Assembly (NCBI RefSeq): GCF_029433395.1
Contig: NZ_JAQTHW010000002.1
Coordinates: forward strand, 1,178,001-1,242,000
DNA length: 64,000 nucleotides
Reading direction: 5' to 3'
Origin: Bifidobacterium sp. ESL0763
GTDB lineage: Bacteria > Actinomycetota > Actinomycetes > Actinomycetales > Bifidobacteriaceae
The translations under genes and the position numbers were made by a program. Position 1 is the stretch's first letter, and each line of letters starts with the position of its first letter. The notes beneath the pieces were generated by a model, which ran no database searches, was not told the origin of the DNA, and was given only the letters and a program-made list of their open reading frames with translations. Positions 7,649 to 17,687 of the stretch are shown piece after piece.

Positions 7649-8815
7649 CTAGGCCCGATCGGCCTTCTGCAGCACCACGCGGGCCATGGTCTCGGCGGCG
7701 TCGCGGATGCCGTAGGACCAGGCGGCCCGGCCCATGGCCCCGAGGCGTTCACGGTCCGCGATCAGGGCGGGGACGTTGGCGCGCACCCAGTCGGCGGTGA
7801 ACTCGGCGTTGGAAACCATGATGCCGCCGCCGGCGTCGACCACGGGCTGAGCGTTGAAGCGCTGCTCGCCGTTGCCGATCGCCAGGGGCACGTAGATGGC
7901 GGGCAGGCCCACGGCGGCCAGCTCCGAGACGGAACCGGCCCCGGCCCGGCAGATCACCAGATCGGCGGCGGCGAACGCCAGGTCGATGCGTTCGAGATAT
8001 TCGGCGACGTGGTAGTCGCCCTGCCCGGCGTGCGCGGGATCCAGGTCGGTGAGCACACCTTCTTCGGCCCGCTGCGCCACGCTTTGGCGCACCTCGTCGC
8101 TTTTGCCGCGGCCGGTCAAGTGGATGACCTGGCCCAGGGCGAGCAGCTCGGGGGCGGAAACGCTTACGGCACGGTTGAGGCTCACGGCGCCCAGCGAGCC
8201 GCCGGTGACCACGATCAGGGGGCGCTGCGGGTCGACGCCCAGCGCGCGTGCGGCCTCGGCGCGGGTGGCCTCGCGGTCCTTGGCAAGCCTGTCGCACAGA
8301 TCGGCGATGGCAGGGCGCAACGGCAGCCCGACGCGCCTGACCGTGGCGCCCTTACCGGCCTTCAGGCCGGTGCCGTCGTAGGCGGTGCCGATGAAGCCGG
8401 CCCAACGGCCGCCGAGTCTGTTGGCCATGCCGGCCCGCGCGTTCTGCTCGTGGATGACGATGGGCAGGCCCATCCTGTGGGCCACCGAGTAGACGGGCGC
8501 GGAGGCGTAGCCGCCGAAGCCGACCACCACGTCGGCCTGACGCCGCTCGAGGATGCTGCGCACGCGGCGACGCTCGCGCCGCCAGGCGGCGGGGAAACGC
8601 AGGGCCTGGGCGTTGGGCCTGCGCGGGAACGGGACCTTCTCGATGGTGTCGAGCTCGAAGCCTGCCTGCGGCACCAGATCGTGCTCCAGGCCCACCGCGG
8701 TGCCGACCACCGACACCGCCGCCCGCGGGTCGAGCCGGCGCACGGCCGCCGCCACGCTCAGCAGGGGGTTGACATGCCCGGCGGTGCCGCCGCCGGCCAA
8801 TACGATATGCTTCAT
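7649..8815 (-). CDS. murG: UDP-GlcNAc transferase MurG (lipid II synthesis)
   Basis: MurG transfers GlcNAc to lipid I on the inner membrane face. The 388-residue GT28 protein begins [17 protein letters not shown] (glycine-rich acceptor loop) and has [23 protein letters not shown] and the sugar-nucleotide region [13 protein letters not shown]. The ATG at 8815 is chosen over longer options because GGAGGAAG precedes it and the family N-terminus starts there. It is transcribed after ftsW and before murC. Confidence 0.96.
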   Translation of the reverse strand: MKHIVLAGGGTAGHVNPLLSVAAAVRRLDPRAAVSVVGTAVGLEHDLVPQAGFELDTIEKVPFPRRPNAQALRFPAAWRRERRRVRSILERRQADVVVGFGGYASAPVYSVAHRMGLPIVIHEQNARAGMANRLGGRWAGFIGTAYDGTGLKAGKGATVRRVGLPLRPAIADLCDRLAKDREATRAEAARALGVDPQRPLIVVTGGSLGAVSLNRAVSVSAPELLALGQVIHLTGRGKSDEVRQSVAQRAEEGVLTDLDPAHAGQGDYHVAEYLERIDLAFAAADLVICRAGAGSVSELAAVGLPAIYVPLAIGNGEQRFNAQPVVDAGGGIMVSNAEFTADWVRANVPALIADRERLGAMGRAAWSYGIRDAAETMARVVLQKADRA

Positions 8816-8894
8816 GCTGCTTCCTCCAAGCTCGCCTCGACGCCGCGAAACGCCCGCCACCAGTCCGAATTGTCCATGGCCCGACCGGGCCCGC

Positions 8895-10232
8895 TCACAG
8901 GCTCAACGCCAGCGCGTTCGCCTTGATCTGCGGCTGCTCCTTCATCATACTGGTGGCGACGCCCGCCGCGATCAGGCACATCACCAGGCTCGAGCCTCCC
9001 GCCGAGACGAAGGGCAGGGGCACGCCCATCACCGGCAGCAGGTCGACGACCACCATGATGTTGACGGCGGCCTGGCCCACGATCCACACCGCGATGCACA
9101 CCGAGACCATCGAGGCATAGCGGTCCTTGTTCTTCACGGCGATGACGATCATGCACCAGCCCACGGCCACGAAGAGCAGCAGCACGATGACCGCGCCGAC
9201 GAAGCCGGTCTCCTCGCCGATGATGGCGAAGATGAAGTCGTTGTGGGCCTCGGGCAGGTAGTTCCATTTCTCGCGCGAGTTGCCGATGCCCACCCCGAAG
9301 AGGCCGCCGGAGGCCATGGCGTACTTGGAGTGCGTCGGCTGGTAGCAGGTGGGCTGCGAGTTGGGGTCGCTGCACAGCGTCGAGAACGCCAGCACACGGC
9401 GCATGCGGTTGGGGCTGGAGAAGACGAAGAAGAGCACGGCCGCCACCATCACCGTTGCGATGGCGAAGAGCCACTTCCAGGGGAATCCGCCGGTGACGAA
9501 GGCCGCGGCGCCGATGAGCAGCATGATGATGGCGGTGCCGAGGTCGCCGCCCAGCATCACGGTGCCCAGGCACAGCAGGAAGACGGCGCCCACCACGAAG
9601 TAGCCCTTGATCCGGTCGCCGGCCTTGCGCTTGGCCACGTTCGCCATCGCCGCCGGCATCCAGATGCACAGTGCCAGCTTCATGAACTCGGCGGGCTGCA
9701 TGGTCACGCTGCCCACGCCGATCCAGCCCTTGTTGCCGTTGATCTCGATGCCCAAGGGCGTCAGGGTGAGCAGTTGCAGGAGGATCGAGACGACCACGAC
9801 CCCCATGGAGGCCTTGCGGTAGAGCTCGACCGGCAGGCGCAGGGCGAGAGCGCCGAACAGGAGGCCGATCACGCAGTAGAGCCCCTGGCTCAGCGCCTGC
9901 TTCCATGGCGAGAGGCCGTAGGAGATCATGGTGACCGAGGAGGAGGAGAAGACCATCACCACGCCGAAGCAGGTGAGCGCCAGCACCGCCAGGCGGAAGC
10001 CGTAATAGCACCACAGCGGGTTGAGCAGGCCGCGGATGCCGGTGTAGTCGCTGAGGTCCGTCTCGTCGCGCCCGGCGGCGGGTTTACGCCCGGCGGACGG
10101 TTTGCGCCCGCCCGCTGGCCCGCGTGCCTTGGAGGACTCGCGCGCGCCGGAGCTCCGGCCGGCCCTGGTGGGCCTGCCCGGCTTGCCCGCGCGCCCGCTG
10201 GCGCGGCGTCCTCTCGATGACCGGTCAGCCAT
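8895..10232 (-). CDS. ftsW: Septal peptidoglycan polymerase FtsW (SEDS family)
   Basis: FtsW polymerises lipid II at the septum together with FtsI. After a ~60-residue Arg/Gly/Lys-rich cytoplasmic head come about ten membrane helices with the SEDS signatures [22 protein letters not shown], seen here as [15 protein letters not shown], then [20 protein letters not shown] and [11 protein letters not shown]. The ATG at 10232 overlaps the end of murD by 8 nt; a GTG two codons earlier is possible. The basic head resembles the one on FtsQ. Confidence 0.95.
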   Translation of the reverse strand: MADRSSRGRRASGRAGKPGRPTRAGRSSGARESSKARGPAGGRKPSAGRKPAAGRDETDLSDYTGIRGLLNPLWCYYGFRLAVLALTCFGVVMVFSSSSVTMISYGLSPWKQALSQGLYCVIGLLFGALALRLPVELYRKASMGVVVVSILLQLLTLTPLGIEINGNKGWIGVGSVTMQPAEFMKLALCIWMPAAMANVAKRKAGDRIKGYFVVGAVFLLCLGTVMLGGDLGTAIIMLLIGAAAFVTGGFPWKWLFAIATVMVAAVLFFVFSSPNRMRRVLAFSTLCSDPNSQPTCYQPTHSKYAMASGGLFGVGIGNSREKWNYLPEAHNDFIFAIIGEETGFVGAVIVLLLFVAVGWCMIVIAVKNKDRYASMVSVCIAVWIVGQAAVNIMVVVDLLPVMGVPLPFVSAGGSSLVMCLIAAGVATSMMKEQPQIKANALALSL

Positions 10233-11688
10233 GGACACTCACCCAACGGCCGGCGGCCTTGGCGAACCGCTCGCCGCGCTCGGCATACGATTTGAACTGG
10301 TCCATCGAGGCACAGGCCGGTGCCATCAGCACCACGTCGCCCGGACCGGCGTAGTCGCCGGCGGCCTGCACGGCGCGCTCCATCACGGAGTCCCTGTCGT
10401 CCGGGTCGATGAGGGTGACGGGGATGCCGGGAGCGCTGGCGGCCAACGCCTCGCGCATCGGGGCCTGGTCGACGCCGATGACGACGGCCGCCTTGATCCT
10501 GCCGGCCTGACGGGCCACCAGGTCCTCGAAATGGCCGCCTTTGGCCAGCCCCCCGGCGATCCAGACCACGGACTTGGGCCCGTAGCTGGAGAGGGAGGCG
10601 TTGGCGGCGTGGGCGTTGGTGGCCTTGGAGTCGTCGACGAAACGGATGTCGCCGCCCTCACGGCTGGCGCGGGCGACGGTCTGGATGCGGTGGCCGCCGG
10701 GCGCGAAAGCCCGCAGCGCCTCCAGGCAGTGACCGGGGTCGGCGCCGAGGCCCATGGCCAGCGCCAGGGCGGTCAGGGAGTCGGCGAGCAGATGTGGGTA
10801 GATGGTGCCGTCGGGCTCGCACAGGTGGGCGAAATCGGTGACCCTGGCCAGCGCGTTGGCCGAGCCGTAGGGGGCGCCGGCCAGGCCGCTGGCGTCCACG
10901 ATCCATCCTTCGCTCACGCCGATCTGGCCGGGTTCGGGGGCGTTGAGGGTGAAGCCCACCTTGCGGCATTCGGGGCCGGTTTCGGCCTCGGCGGCGAGCT
11001 TCGAGACGCGTTCGTCGTCGGCGTTGAACACCAGGGCGCGCCGGGCGCGGTGGAAGACCTTGGCCTTGTCGGCGGCGTAGTTGGCCATGCCGCCATGCCA
11101 GTCGAGGTGGTCGGCGGCGATGTTGGTGATGGCGGCGCAATCCAGCGCCACGTCGTCGGTGAAGTGCATCTGGAAGCTGCTGAGCTCCACGCACAGCGCG
11201 TCGTGTGCCGGGTCGGTGGCGGCCAGGGACACGGACTTGCCGATGTTGCCCACGGCCGGAGCGTCCATGCCGCAGCCGGTGAGCATGGCCGAGACCATCT
11301 GCGTGGTGGAGGTCTTGCCGTTGGTGCCGGTGATGCCGATCCATGGCGCCGGCGCGGAGGCGAGGCCGGACTTGGCCGGCACGCGCAGGTTCCAGGCCAG
11401 CTGGACCTCGCTGATCACGGGGATGCCACGGCGCTGGGCCTCGAGGATGAAGGGGGTGCGCGGGTTGAAGACCGGGGAGGCCACCACCACGTCGATATCG
11501 TCGAAGTCGATGTCGTCGAAGGAACGCAGGTCGGCCTCGGCCTTGCCCTCGTCGACGCTCAGCACGCGGCCGGCCCGGCCCCTGAGCGCCTCGACGGCGC
11601 CCCGCCCGGAGACGCCCAGCCCCGCCACCAGGACGGTCTTGCCCGTGTAGTCCACGCCCTGCGACCGCTTGCCTGTCGTCCTCATCAT
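10225..11688 (-). CDS. murD: UDP-MurNAc-L-Ala--D-Glu ligase
   Basis: MurD adds D-glutamate to UDP-MurNAc-L-Ala. The 487 residues show [17 protein letters not shown] near the N-terminus, the P-loop GTNGKTSTT (about 121-129), [24 protein letters not shown] and the C-terminal signature [15 protein letters not shown] that separates MurD from the other ligases. It overlaps ftsW and lies 53 nt after mraY. Confidence 0.96.
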   Translation of the reverse strand: MMRTTGKRSQGVDYTGKTVLVAGLGVSGRGAVEALRGRAGRVLSVDEGKAEADLRSFDDIDFDDIDVVVASPVFNPRTPFILEAQRRGIPVISEVQLAWNLRVPAKSGLASAPAPWIGITGTNGKTSTTQMVSAMLTGCGMDAPAVGNIGKSVSLAATDPAHDALCVELSSFQMHFTDDVALDCAAITNIAADHLDWHGGMANYAADKAKVFHRARRALVFNADDERVSKLAAEAETGPECRKVGFTLNAPEPGQIGVSEGWIVDASGLAGAPYGSANALARVTDFAHLCEPDGTIYPHLLADSLTALALAMGLGADPGHCLEALRAFAPGGHRIQTVARASREGGDIRFVDDSKATNAHAANASLSSYGPKSVVWIAGGLAKGGHFEDLVARQAGRIKAAVVIGVDQAPMREALAASAPGIPVTLIDPDDRDSVMERAVQAAGDYAGPGDVVLMAPACASMDQFKSYAERGERFAKAAGRWVSVHG

Positions 11689-11741
11689 CGTCCGCTTCCT
11701 TTATCTTGATTGCCTTGTCGTCGCCATGCCTCCGGCCCGCT

Positions 11742-12845
11742 TCAGTGCAGCAGTCCCGAAAGCGAGGCCCAGTTGGTGTAGAAGATCATCACGCCGACCA
11801 GCACGAAGATGAACTCGATCATCCAGAAGCGCACGACGACCTTCGACTCGCCCCAGCCGAGCAGCTCGAAATGATGGTGGATCGGCGCCATCTTGAAGAC
11901 GCGCCTGTGGGTGAGCTTGAAGCAGCCGACCTGGATGACGTCGCTCATCGCCTCGATGACGTAGAGCCCGCCGATGATCACGGCGAGGAACTCGGTGTGC
12001 GTGGCGATCGACAGCGCGGCGAAGAGGCCGCCGAGGGCCAGCGATCCGGTGTCGCCCATGAAGATGGTGGCCGGATTGGAGTTGTACCACAGGAAGCCGA
12101 AGCAGGCCACGGCGGCGCAGGCGGCGATGATGGTGAGGTCCAGCGGGTCGGAGACGGCGTATTGGAAGCCGGGCTTCACCCCGCCCTTGAGGTGGTAGCT
12201 CTCCCAGAAGGCGATCATCGTGTAGCCGGCCAGCGAGATCATCGACGAGCCCGCGGCCAGGCCGTCCAGCCCGTCGGTGAGGTTGACGGCGTTGGTCCAG
12301 GCGCTCATCAGGAAGTTGACCCAGATCACGAAGAGGATGATGGCCACGGCGCGGCCGGCGAAATCGAAGCTGAAGAAGGGGCGCTCGATGAAGCTCATGC
12401 CCGGCTGGGCGCTGGAGAAGCCGGATTTGGTGGGCATCATCAGCGCGAGCACCGCGTAGACGGTGGCGAAGACGAACTGGCCGAAGAACTTGCCGCCCAC
12501 CGACAGGCCGGTGTTCTGCTTCTTGCGCACCTTGGCGAAGTCGTCGATGAAGCCGAGCAGGCCCATCGAGACCATGGCGAAGAGCACGAGCACCGCCGAC
12601 CAGGAGATGTGCTCTCCGCGGGTGAGGTAGCGGTAGGCCGCCGAGACGCCCCAGCCGAGGATGACGGCCAGGTTGATGACCACGCCGCCCATCGTCGCGG
12701 TGCCGCGCTTGACCAGATGCGATTGCGGGCCGTCCTGGCGGATGTACTGGCCGTAGTGCAGCCGGTGCACCAGGCGGATCATCACTGGCGTCCCCGCCAT
12801 GACGACCAGCAGCGAGACCAGGATGGCGATGATGAGGGAGATCAA
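11742..12845 (-). CDS. mraY: Phospho-MurNAc-pentapeptide transferase MraY
   Basis: MraY moves phospho-MurNAc-pentapeptide onto undecaprenyl phosphate to form lipid I. The ~367-residue polytopic protein has the Asp-rich motif GFIDDFAKV, NLTDGLDGLAAG, GDTGSLALGG and the cytoplasmic PIHHHFELLGW. The frame is open upstream into murF, so the start must be chosen: TTG at 12845 (GTGGAG before it) gives the usual N-terminus, 19 nt after murF ends. There is no ATG in the right place. Confidence 0.93.
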   Translation of the reverse strand: MISLIIAILVSLLVVMAGTPVMIRLVHRLHYGQYIRQDGPQSHLVKRGTATMGGVVINLAVILGWGVSAAYRYLTRGEHISWSAVLVLFAMVSMGLLGFIDDFAKVRKKQNTGLSVGGKFFGQFVFATVYAVLALMMPTKSGFSSAQPGMSFIERPFFSFDFAGRAVAIILFVIWVNFLMSAWTNAVNLTDGLDGLAAGSSMISLAGYTMIAFWESYHLKGGVKPGFQYAVSDPLDLTIIAACAAVACFGFLWYNSNPATIFMGDTGSLALGGLFAALSIATHTEFLAVIIGGLYVIEAMSDVIQVGCFKLTHRRVFKMAPIHHHFELLGWGESKVVVRFWMIEFIFVLVGVMIFYTNWASLSGLLH

Positions 12846-12864
12846 TGTTCCAGCTCCACTTTCG

Positions 12865-14412
12865 TTATTGTCCTTGACTTTGCCTGTCGGCCCAACGTTC
12901 CGCCAGCGCGGAGAGGCCCGAGACGTGCGACCCCTTGAGCAGTACCACCGTGTGGCGGTGCTCGCGGGCGTTGCGGCAGACCTCGCGGTCCGCCTCATCG
13001 ACATTATGCACCCTGCGCACCACAAGCCGTGGCCGCGCCTCGCCGGCCGCCGCTTCGGCGCCCCGGGCCATGGCCTCGGCGAGCGCGTCGAAATGGCTGT
13101 CGGTGCCGCTGCCCACGGCGATGATCTCGTCGAGGCCGAGGCCCGCGGCGTAGGCGCCGATCCGGGCATGCAGGCGCTCCTCGTCGTCGCCGAGCTCGAG
13201 CATGACGCCCAGCACCGCGACGCGATGGGTGGCGCGCTCTTCCTTGCCAGCACCGTTGCCATCGTCGGCGTGCCAGGCGGCCAGGCCGTCGAGGCCGGCG
13301 CGCATGGAGTCGGGATTGGCGTTGAAGGAGTCGTCGATGAGCGTGAACGAGGCGCCGTCCCGGCTCACCGTGGAGACGGCCATGCGGTGGGGGCTGACGT
13401 GGCGCACCTGGCTCAGGCCGGCGGCGATGGCCTCGGCGTCCATGCCGAAGAAGTGGGCCACCGTGGCGGCGGCCAGGGCGTTGATGACGTTGTGCGCACC
13501 GCTGATGCCGAGTCGTACCTCGGCGCTGGTGCCGTCGGGAAGGAGCAGGGTGAAGCGCGGATGGTCGAGCTCGTCGACGCCCACCTCGCCGCAGGAGACC
13601 ATGCCGACCTGGCGGCCGTCCTCGCGGGTTGCGTTCGCGCCATCCTCGCCGGGCAGCCCGAAGAAGAGCACTTTGCCGGGCGCCAGGCCCTGCATGGCGG
13701 AGACCCTCGTGTCGCCGGCGTTGAGCACGGCGGTGCCGCCGGGCCGCAGCCCGCGCACGATCTCGCTTTTGGCCTGCGCGATGCGTTCGACCGAGCCGAA
13801 CTCGCCGAGGTGGGCGACGCCGACCTTCAGGACCACGGCCAGGTCGGGCGGCACGATGCGGGTGAGTCCGGCGATCTCGCCGACGTGGTTGGCACCCATC
13901 TCCGCGATGAGGAAGCGGGTGCCCTCCCCCACTTTCAGCGCGGTGAGCGGCAGGCCGATGTCGTTGTTGAACGAGCCAACCGGCGCCACCGTGGGCGCGA
14001 TCAAGGAAAGCAGCGAGTTGAGCAGGTCCTTGGTGGTGGTCTTGCCCACCGAGCCGGTGATGCCGACCACGCTGAAGTCCGCGCCCTCGGCACGGCGCCG
14101 GTCGATGTTGTGCCGGGCGAGCAGACCCAGCGCCTTGACGGAGTCGTCGACCACGATCTGCGCGATGTCGTCGGCGCCCTCGACCTCGTGCTCCACCAGC
14201 GCCGCCACGGCACCCTTGGCCCCGGCGCCGGCCACGAAGTCATGGCCGTCGACCCGTTCGCCGGCGATGGCGACGAAGACGGAACCGTCCACCAGCTGGC
14301 GCGAGTCGCTGAAGGCGGAGGTCGCCACGGCCTCGCCTTCGGCCACGCTTGCGGCGCCGGCCATCCTGCCGTGCACCGCCTCGGCGATCTCGGCCACCGT
14401 CATCGGCATCAT
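12865..14412 (-). CDS. murF: UDP-MurNAc-tripeptide--D-Ala-D-Ala ligase
   Basis: MurF adds the D-Ala-D-Ala dipeptide, completing the UDP-MurNAc-pentapeptide. The 515 residues contain the P-loop GITGSVGKTTTKD (about 117-129), EMGANHVGEI, NAGD and FTLIDDSFNANPDSM, all MurF-type signatures. The start at 14412 is the first of three in-frame ATGs behind GGAGG. It follows the MurE-like gene by 108 nt, a longer gap than elsewhere in the cluster. Confidence 0.95.
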   Translation of the reverse strand: MMPMTVAEIAEAVHGRMAGAASVAEGEAVATSAFSDSRQLVDGSVFVAIAGERVDGHDFVAGAGAKGAVAALVEHEVEGADDIAQIVVDDSVKALGLLARHNIDRRRAEGADFSVVGITGSVGKTTTKDLLNSLLSLIAPTVAPVGSFNNDIGLPLTALKVGEGTRFLIAEMGANHVGEIAGLTRIVPPDLAVVLKVGVAHLGEFGSVERIAQAKSEIVRGLRPGGTAVLNAGDTRVSAMQGLAPGKVLFFGLPGEDGANATREDGRQVGMVSCGEVGVDELDHPRFTLLLPDGTSAEVRLGISGAHNVINALAAATVAHFFGMDAEAIAAGLSQVRHVSPHRMAVSTVSRDGASFTLIDDSFNANPDSMRAGLDGLAAWHADDGNGAGKEERATHRVAVLGVMLELGDDEERLHARIGAYAAGLGLDEIIAVGSGTDSHFDALAEAMARGAEAAAGEARPRLVVRRVHNVDEADREVCRNAREHRHTVVLLKGSHVSGLSALAERWADRQSQGQ

Positions 14413-14520
14413 AGGAGTTCCTCCATCCCTGTCATCCCTGTGTTCGACGCTTCGCGTCTCAAGTTGAAAATCCTGGTCACAGGCCGCGCGCACCGGCCGC
14501 ATGCCCGCCCGCCGCGCGCC

Positions 14521-15411
14521 TCACCGCAGTTCCCTGGAGACCCGCAGCGCGTTGCGGATGTTGCCGCGCTTCACTCCGGCACAAAGCGCCATGGCGATGC
14601 ACAGCGAAAGCCGGCGTTGCGAGGCCATGTCACGTTCGGCGGATCCCTGGCCGGCCAGCCAGCCCGATTCCTCGGTGCGGGTGACCAGGCCCGCGGCCTT
14701 GCCCGTCTGGAAACCATACCTGCCACGGATGTCATCGAAGGTCTCGGCGGCTTTCTGCCGGCCCAGCTCGTCTATGCTGCCGAGCACGTCGACGCTCACG
14801 CCGTTGAGCGCCCCCGGCCTCAACGTCTCGTCGTCGACGGCGATCACCATCGCGGCGACCCCGTCCTCGGAGCTGACCGCCAGGGCGTGCTGCACGTCGA
14901 GGACGCCGGCGGGATAGTCCATCCGCAGCCCGCGTTCCAGCGAGCTCGACCCCGCCTGGCTCAGCGTGCCCACGGGATTGCCCAGCATATGCAGGAAATC
15001 GGCCAGGCGCACCACGTCGGCGTGCACCTCGTCGGCGTCGGCGCCGCACACCGCGAAGACGGCCAGGGTGCTGGAGGGGGAACCGGCGATCGAGGAGGCC
15101 ATGGCGCCCAGGGTGGCCGTGTCGGGCTCGCCCAGCAGCAGCGGCACGCCGGTGGCGGCGGCCTCGTCGCGCATGGCGTGGGGCACGAGCATCGCGTAGG
15201 CGCCGTTGGATGCGGCCACGGCTAGCGATCCGGCGTCCGTGCCGTCGTCTCCGGGCACGTAGAGCGCGCCGGGGCGCACGGAGTCGGGGGTGTCGGCCAG
15301 GGAGGTGACGGTGGTCGATGAGGCGAAGTCCGGCACCAGGTCGAAGCCATGGTGGCTGGCCAGACGGCCCAAGGTCATCCGTTGCGACATCGATTCGTCA
15401 ACAGCGCTCAT
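14521..15411 (-). CDS. MurE-like protein lacking the ATP-binding motif
   Basis: This 296-residue protein sits where murE belongs, between ftsI and murF, and its N-terminal domain (VTSLADTPDSVRPGALYVPG, then AAASNGAYAMLV in shape) matches the UDP-MurNAc-binding domain of MurE. The segment LAVFAVCGADADEVHADVV occupies the position of the ATP loop GVTGTNGKTTT, so the lysine and threonines are gone. The C-terminal ligase domain is also missing. It is intact as a reading frame with GAAGGG 6 nt before the ATG, so it looks like a maintained pseudoenzyme rather than a recent pseudogene. Another murE would be needed elsewhere. Confidence 0.75.
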   Translation of the reverse strand: MSAVDESMSQRMTLGRLASHHGFDLVPDFASSTTVTSLADTPDSVRPGALYVPGDDGTDAGSLAVAASNGAYAMLVPHAMRDEAAATGVPLLLGEPDTATLGAMASSIAGSPSSTLAVFAVCGADADEVHADVVRLADFLHMLGNPVGTLSQAGSSSLERGLRMDYPAGVLDVQHALAVSSEDGVAAMVIAVDDETLRPGALNGVSVDVLGSIDELGRQKAAETFDDIRGRYGFQTGKAAGLVTRTEESGWLAGQGSAERDMASQRRLSLCIAMALCAGVKRGNIRNALRVSRELR

Positions 15412-15432
15412 CGCTCACCCTTCCCGCCGTGG

Positions 15433-17232
15433 TTACCATTGCACCGGAATAGCACCCTTGCGGGGCGTGGAGTTGGGAACCTCGTACTTCTGCATAAGGA
15501 ATTCACCGATCTGCTTGAAGAGCGGGCCGCTGGTCATGCCGCCGAGGCTGCCCTGCGGGTTGCCCATCACCACGGTGACCACAAAGCGCGGGTTGTCGGC
15601 CGGCAGGATGCCCGACCAGTCGCTGACGATGCCGGAGAGCTTGCCGTCGCCGCCGCTGACCTCCGCGGTGCCGGACTTGGCGGCCACCCGGTAGCCGTCG
15701 ACGCCGGAGAACTGCTGGTAGTGCTCGGCGGAGGACTCCATGGCGTCGAGCAGCTGCGCGTCGGCCTTGTGGTCGACCACGCGCCGGCCGTTGGACTTGG
15801 CGGGCACGGTCTCGTGGCCGTTGGCGTCGGTGACCGTCTTGATGATGGAAGGCTTCTGGTAGACCCCGTCGTCGGCCACGGTGGCGATGGCGTTGGTCAG
15901 CTGCAGCACGTTGGTGGCGTAGCCCTGGCCGAAGAGGATGGTGTCGCGCGTGCGCCCATCCCAGGTCTCCGGGCCGCGCAGGGTGCCCTGCGACTCGCCG
16001 GGCAGGCCGAGGCCGGTGGGCTGGCCGATGCCGAACTTGGTGAGGAAGTCGTAGCGCTGGGCGCTGGTGTACTTCTCGGAGGCCATCACCATGCCCACGT
16101 TCGAGGACTCCTGCAGGATGCCCGCCATCGTCCAGTTCGAGACCGGATGCGGCAGCACGTCCTTGAAGACCTGACCGTTCTTGTCGAGGTGGTCGGGCAC
16201 GCGGAACTTGTCGGACATCTGGTGCAGGTCGCTCTGCATGAGGCCCGCCATCGAGAAGACCTTGCCGATCGAGCCGGGCTCGAAGGTCTGGCTGACGGCG
16301 CGGGAGACGTTGAGCTTGGCCTGGTCGCTGCCGGCCTCGATCTCGTCGGAGTCGTCGAGGGCGATGATCTGGTGGGTGCGGGTGTCCTCCACGCACGCGA
16401 TGGCCCAGTCGGCGTTGTATTTCTTCTTGCCGTCGACAAGCACCTTCTTGACGTACCAGTCCACGTCGGCATCGATGGTAAGGCTCACGTCGCTGCCGTC
16501 GCGCGCCTGCACGGACTGCGAGAGCGTGCCGGGGATCTCGACGCCGCCGTTGCCCTGCTGGTAGACCTTGTAGCCGTCCTTGCCCGCGAGCTCGGCGTTC
16601 TCCGTCTGCTCCAGGCCGGCCACGCCGGTGCCGCTATCGTCGACGCCGCCGAGCAGCGCCCCCATCATCGTGCCGTTGGCGTAGACCCTGTTCTGGCTGA
16701 GCTGGCCCTGCACCACGTCGCCGAGGTTGAGCTTCTCGATGGCGCGCTTGACATTGGGCTCCACGTCGCGCTTGAGCACCGCGTAGTGGCCGCCGACGGA
16801 GAGCTTTGCGCCGATCTCCATCGAGCTCATCCCCAGCAGCGGGGCGAGCAGGCGACCGACCGCCGCGGCGCCGGTGACGCCGACCGGCTTGCCGTCGACC
16901 TGGTGGCAGTAGTCCTTGGTCTGCGGGGTGCAATCGATGGGCTGGAAGCTCTGGGCGGCCTCGGGGTCGCCGATGATGGTGTAGCGCTCGACGCTCTGCG
17001 AGAGCACCGCCCCGTTGGCGTCGAGGATCTTGCCGCGCCTGGCCCCCACGGGCACCTTCATGGTGCGTCCGGCGGTGGCCGCCTCGGCGGTGGACTTGCC
17101 GTTGAGCAGCTGGATGCTGGCCAGCTGGCCGAAGCAGAAGACGAACAGCGTCGCCAGCACCACGCCGATGACGATGCAGCGGAAGGCGAACTGGCGGGTG
17201 CGCACGAAGTTGACGAGCCGGGGGAACATCAC
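15433..17232 (-). CDS. ftsI: Septal transpeptidase FtsI (class B PBP)
   Basis: FtsI cross-links septal peptidoglycan. The 599 residues comprise a short cytoplasmic head, one membrane anchor (CIVIGVVLATLFVFCFGQLA, about 19-38), a PBP dimerisation domain and a transpeptidase domain with SxxK as EPGSIGKV, SxN as ESSNVGM and KSGTAE. The GTG at 17232 overlaps the ftsL stop (GTGATG). A beta-lactam-binding serine is therefore predicted in EPGS. It is coupled to ftsL, its divisome partner. Confidence 0.95.
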   Translation of the reverse strand: MMFPRLVNFVRTRQFAFRCIVIGVVLATLFVFCFGQLASIQLLNGKSTAEAATAGRTMKVPVGARRGKILDANGAVLSQSVERYTIIGDPEAAQSFQPIDCTPQTKDYCHQVDGKPVGVTGAAAVGRLLAPLLGMSSMEIGAKLSVGGHYAVLKRDVEPNVKRAIEKLNLGDVVQGQLSQNRVYANGTMMGALLGGVDDSGTGVAGLEQTENAELAGKDGYKVYQQGNGGVEIPGTLSQSVQARDGSDVSLTIDADVDWYVKKVLVDGKKKYNADWAIACVEDTRTHQIIALDDSDEIEAGSDQAKLNVSRAVSQTFEPGSIGKVFSMAGLMQSDLHQMSDKFRVPDHLDKNGQVFKDVLPHPVSNWTMAGILQESSNVGMVMASEKYTSAQRYDFLTKFGIGQPTGLGLPGESQGTLRGPETWDGRTRDTILFGQGYATNVLQLTNAIATVADDGVYQKPSIIKTVTDANGHETVPAKSNGRRVVDHKADAQLLDAMESSAEHYQQFSGVDGYRVAAKSGTAEVSGGDGKLSGIVSDWSGILPADNPRFVVTVVMGNPQGSLGGMTSGPLFKQIGEFLMQKYEVPNSTPRKGAIPVQW

Positions 17233-17687
17233 TGAGCCCCCTGCGACGGCTGGTAGCCCTGCAGGTCGATGGAGACGGAGCCCTGCTGCGGCACCATGCC
17301 CATCTTCTGGGCCTTGTCGGGAAGGCCCGCCTGCAGCCTGTCGAGGTCGGCCTGGTCATCCTCGATGTCCTGGTTGAGCTTGGTGATGTTGCCCTGCACC
17401 TGCGTCTGCTCGAAGGAGTTCTGGGCCATCAGGGTGCGGAAGCCGAGCGAGCAGAGCACCGAGGCCACCAGGAAGACCACCACGAGGATGATGTGCACGC
17501 CGGGCACGCTGCGGCCGCGCACCCACTCGGAGAAGGAGTCGAGCCGCGCTGAGAGGCCCTCGCCACCCCTGGCCTGCTCGTTGTCGACCAGCTTGAGCTT
17601 GGGACGCGAAGGCGCGGCGTATGGCTCACGCTCGCGGCCCGCCGGTGCCACGTTGGAACGCACGGTTCTCGCACTTGCCGCCATCAT
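17229..17687 (-). CDS. ftsL: Cell division protein FtsL
   Basis: A 152-residue bitopic protein with a basic N-terminal tail, one membrane helix (VHIILVVVFLVASVLCSLGF) and a periplasmic-side coiled coil (MAQNSFEQTQVQGNITKLNQ, then DIEDDQADLDRL), the architecture of FtsL. It bridges FtsQ to the FtsW-FtsI synthase. Two adjacent ATGs overlap the rsmH stop; AAGGAG is better spaced for the second (17684). The call rests on position and topology because FtsL is weakly conserved. Confidence 0.85.
   Translation of the reverse strand: MMAASARTVRSNVAPAGREREPYAAPSRPKLKLVDNEQARGGEGLSARLDSFSEWVRGRSVPGVHIILVVVFLVASVLCSLGFRTLMAQNSFEQTQVQGNITKLNQDIEDDQADLDRLQAGLPDKAQKMGMVPQQGSVSIDLQGYQPSQGAQ

Noticed and set aside
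5639..8926. 1,095-codon open frame antisense to ftsQ, murC and murG
   Set aside because: It mirrors high-GC genes whose Mur signatures are clear; its protein is low-complexity Gly/Ala/Asp/His.
12799..15225. 808-codon open frame antisense to murF and the MurE-like gene
   Set aside because: Same mirror effect; the minus-strand murF is certain.
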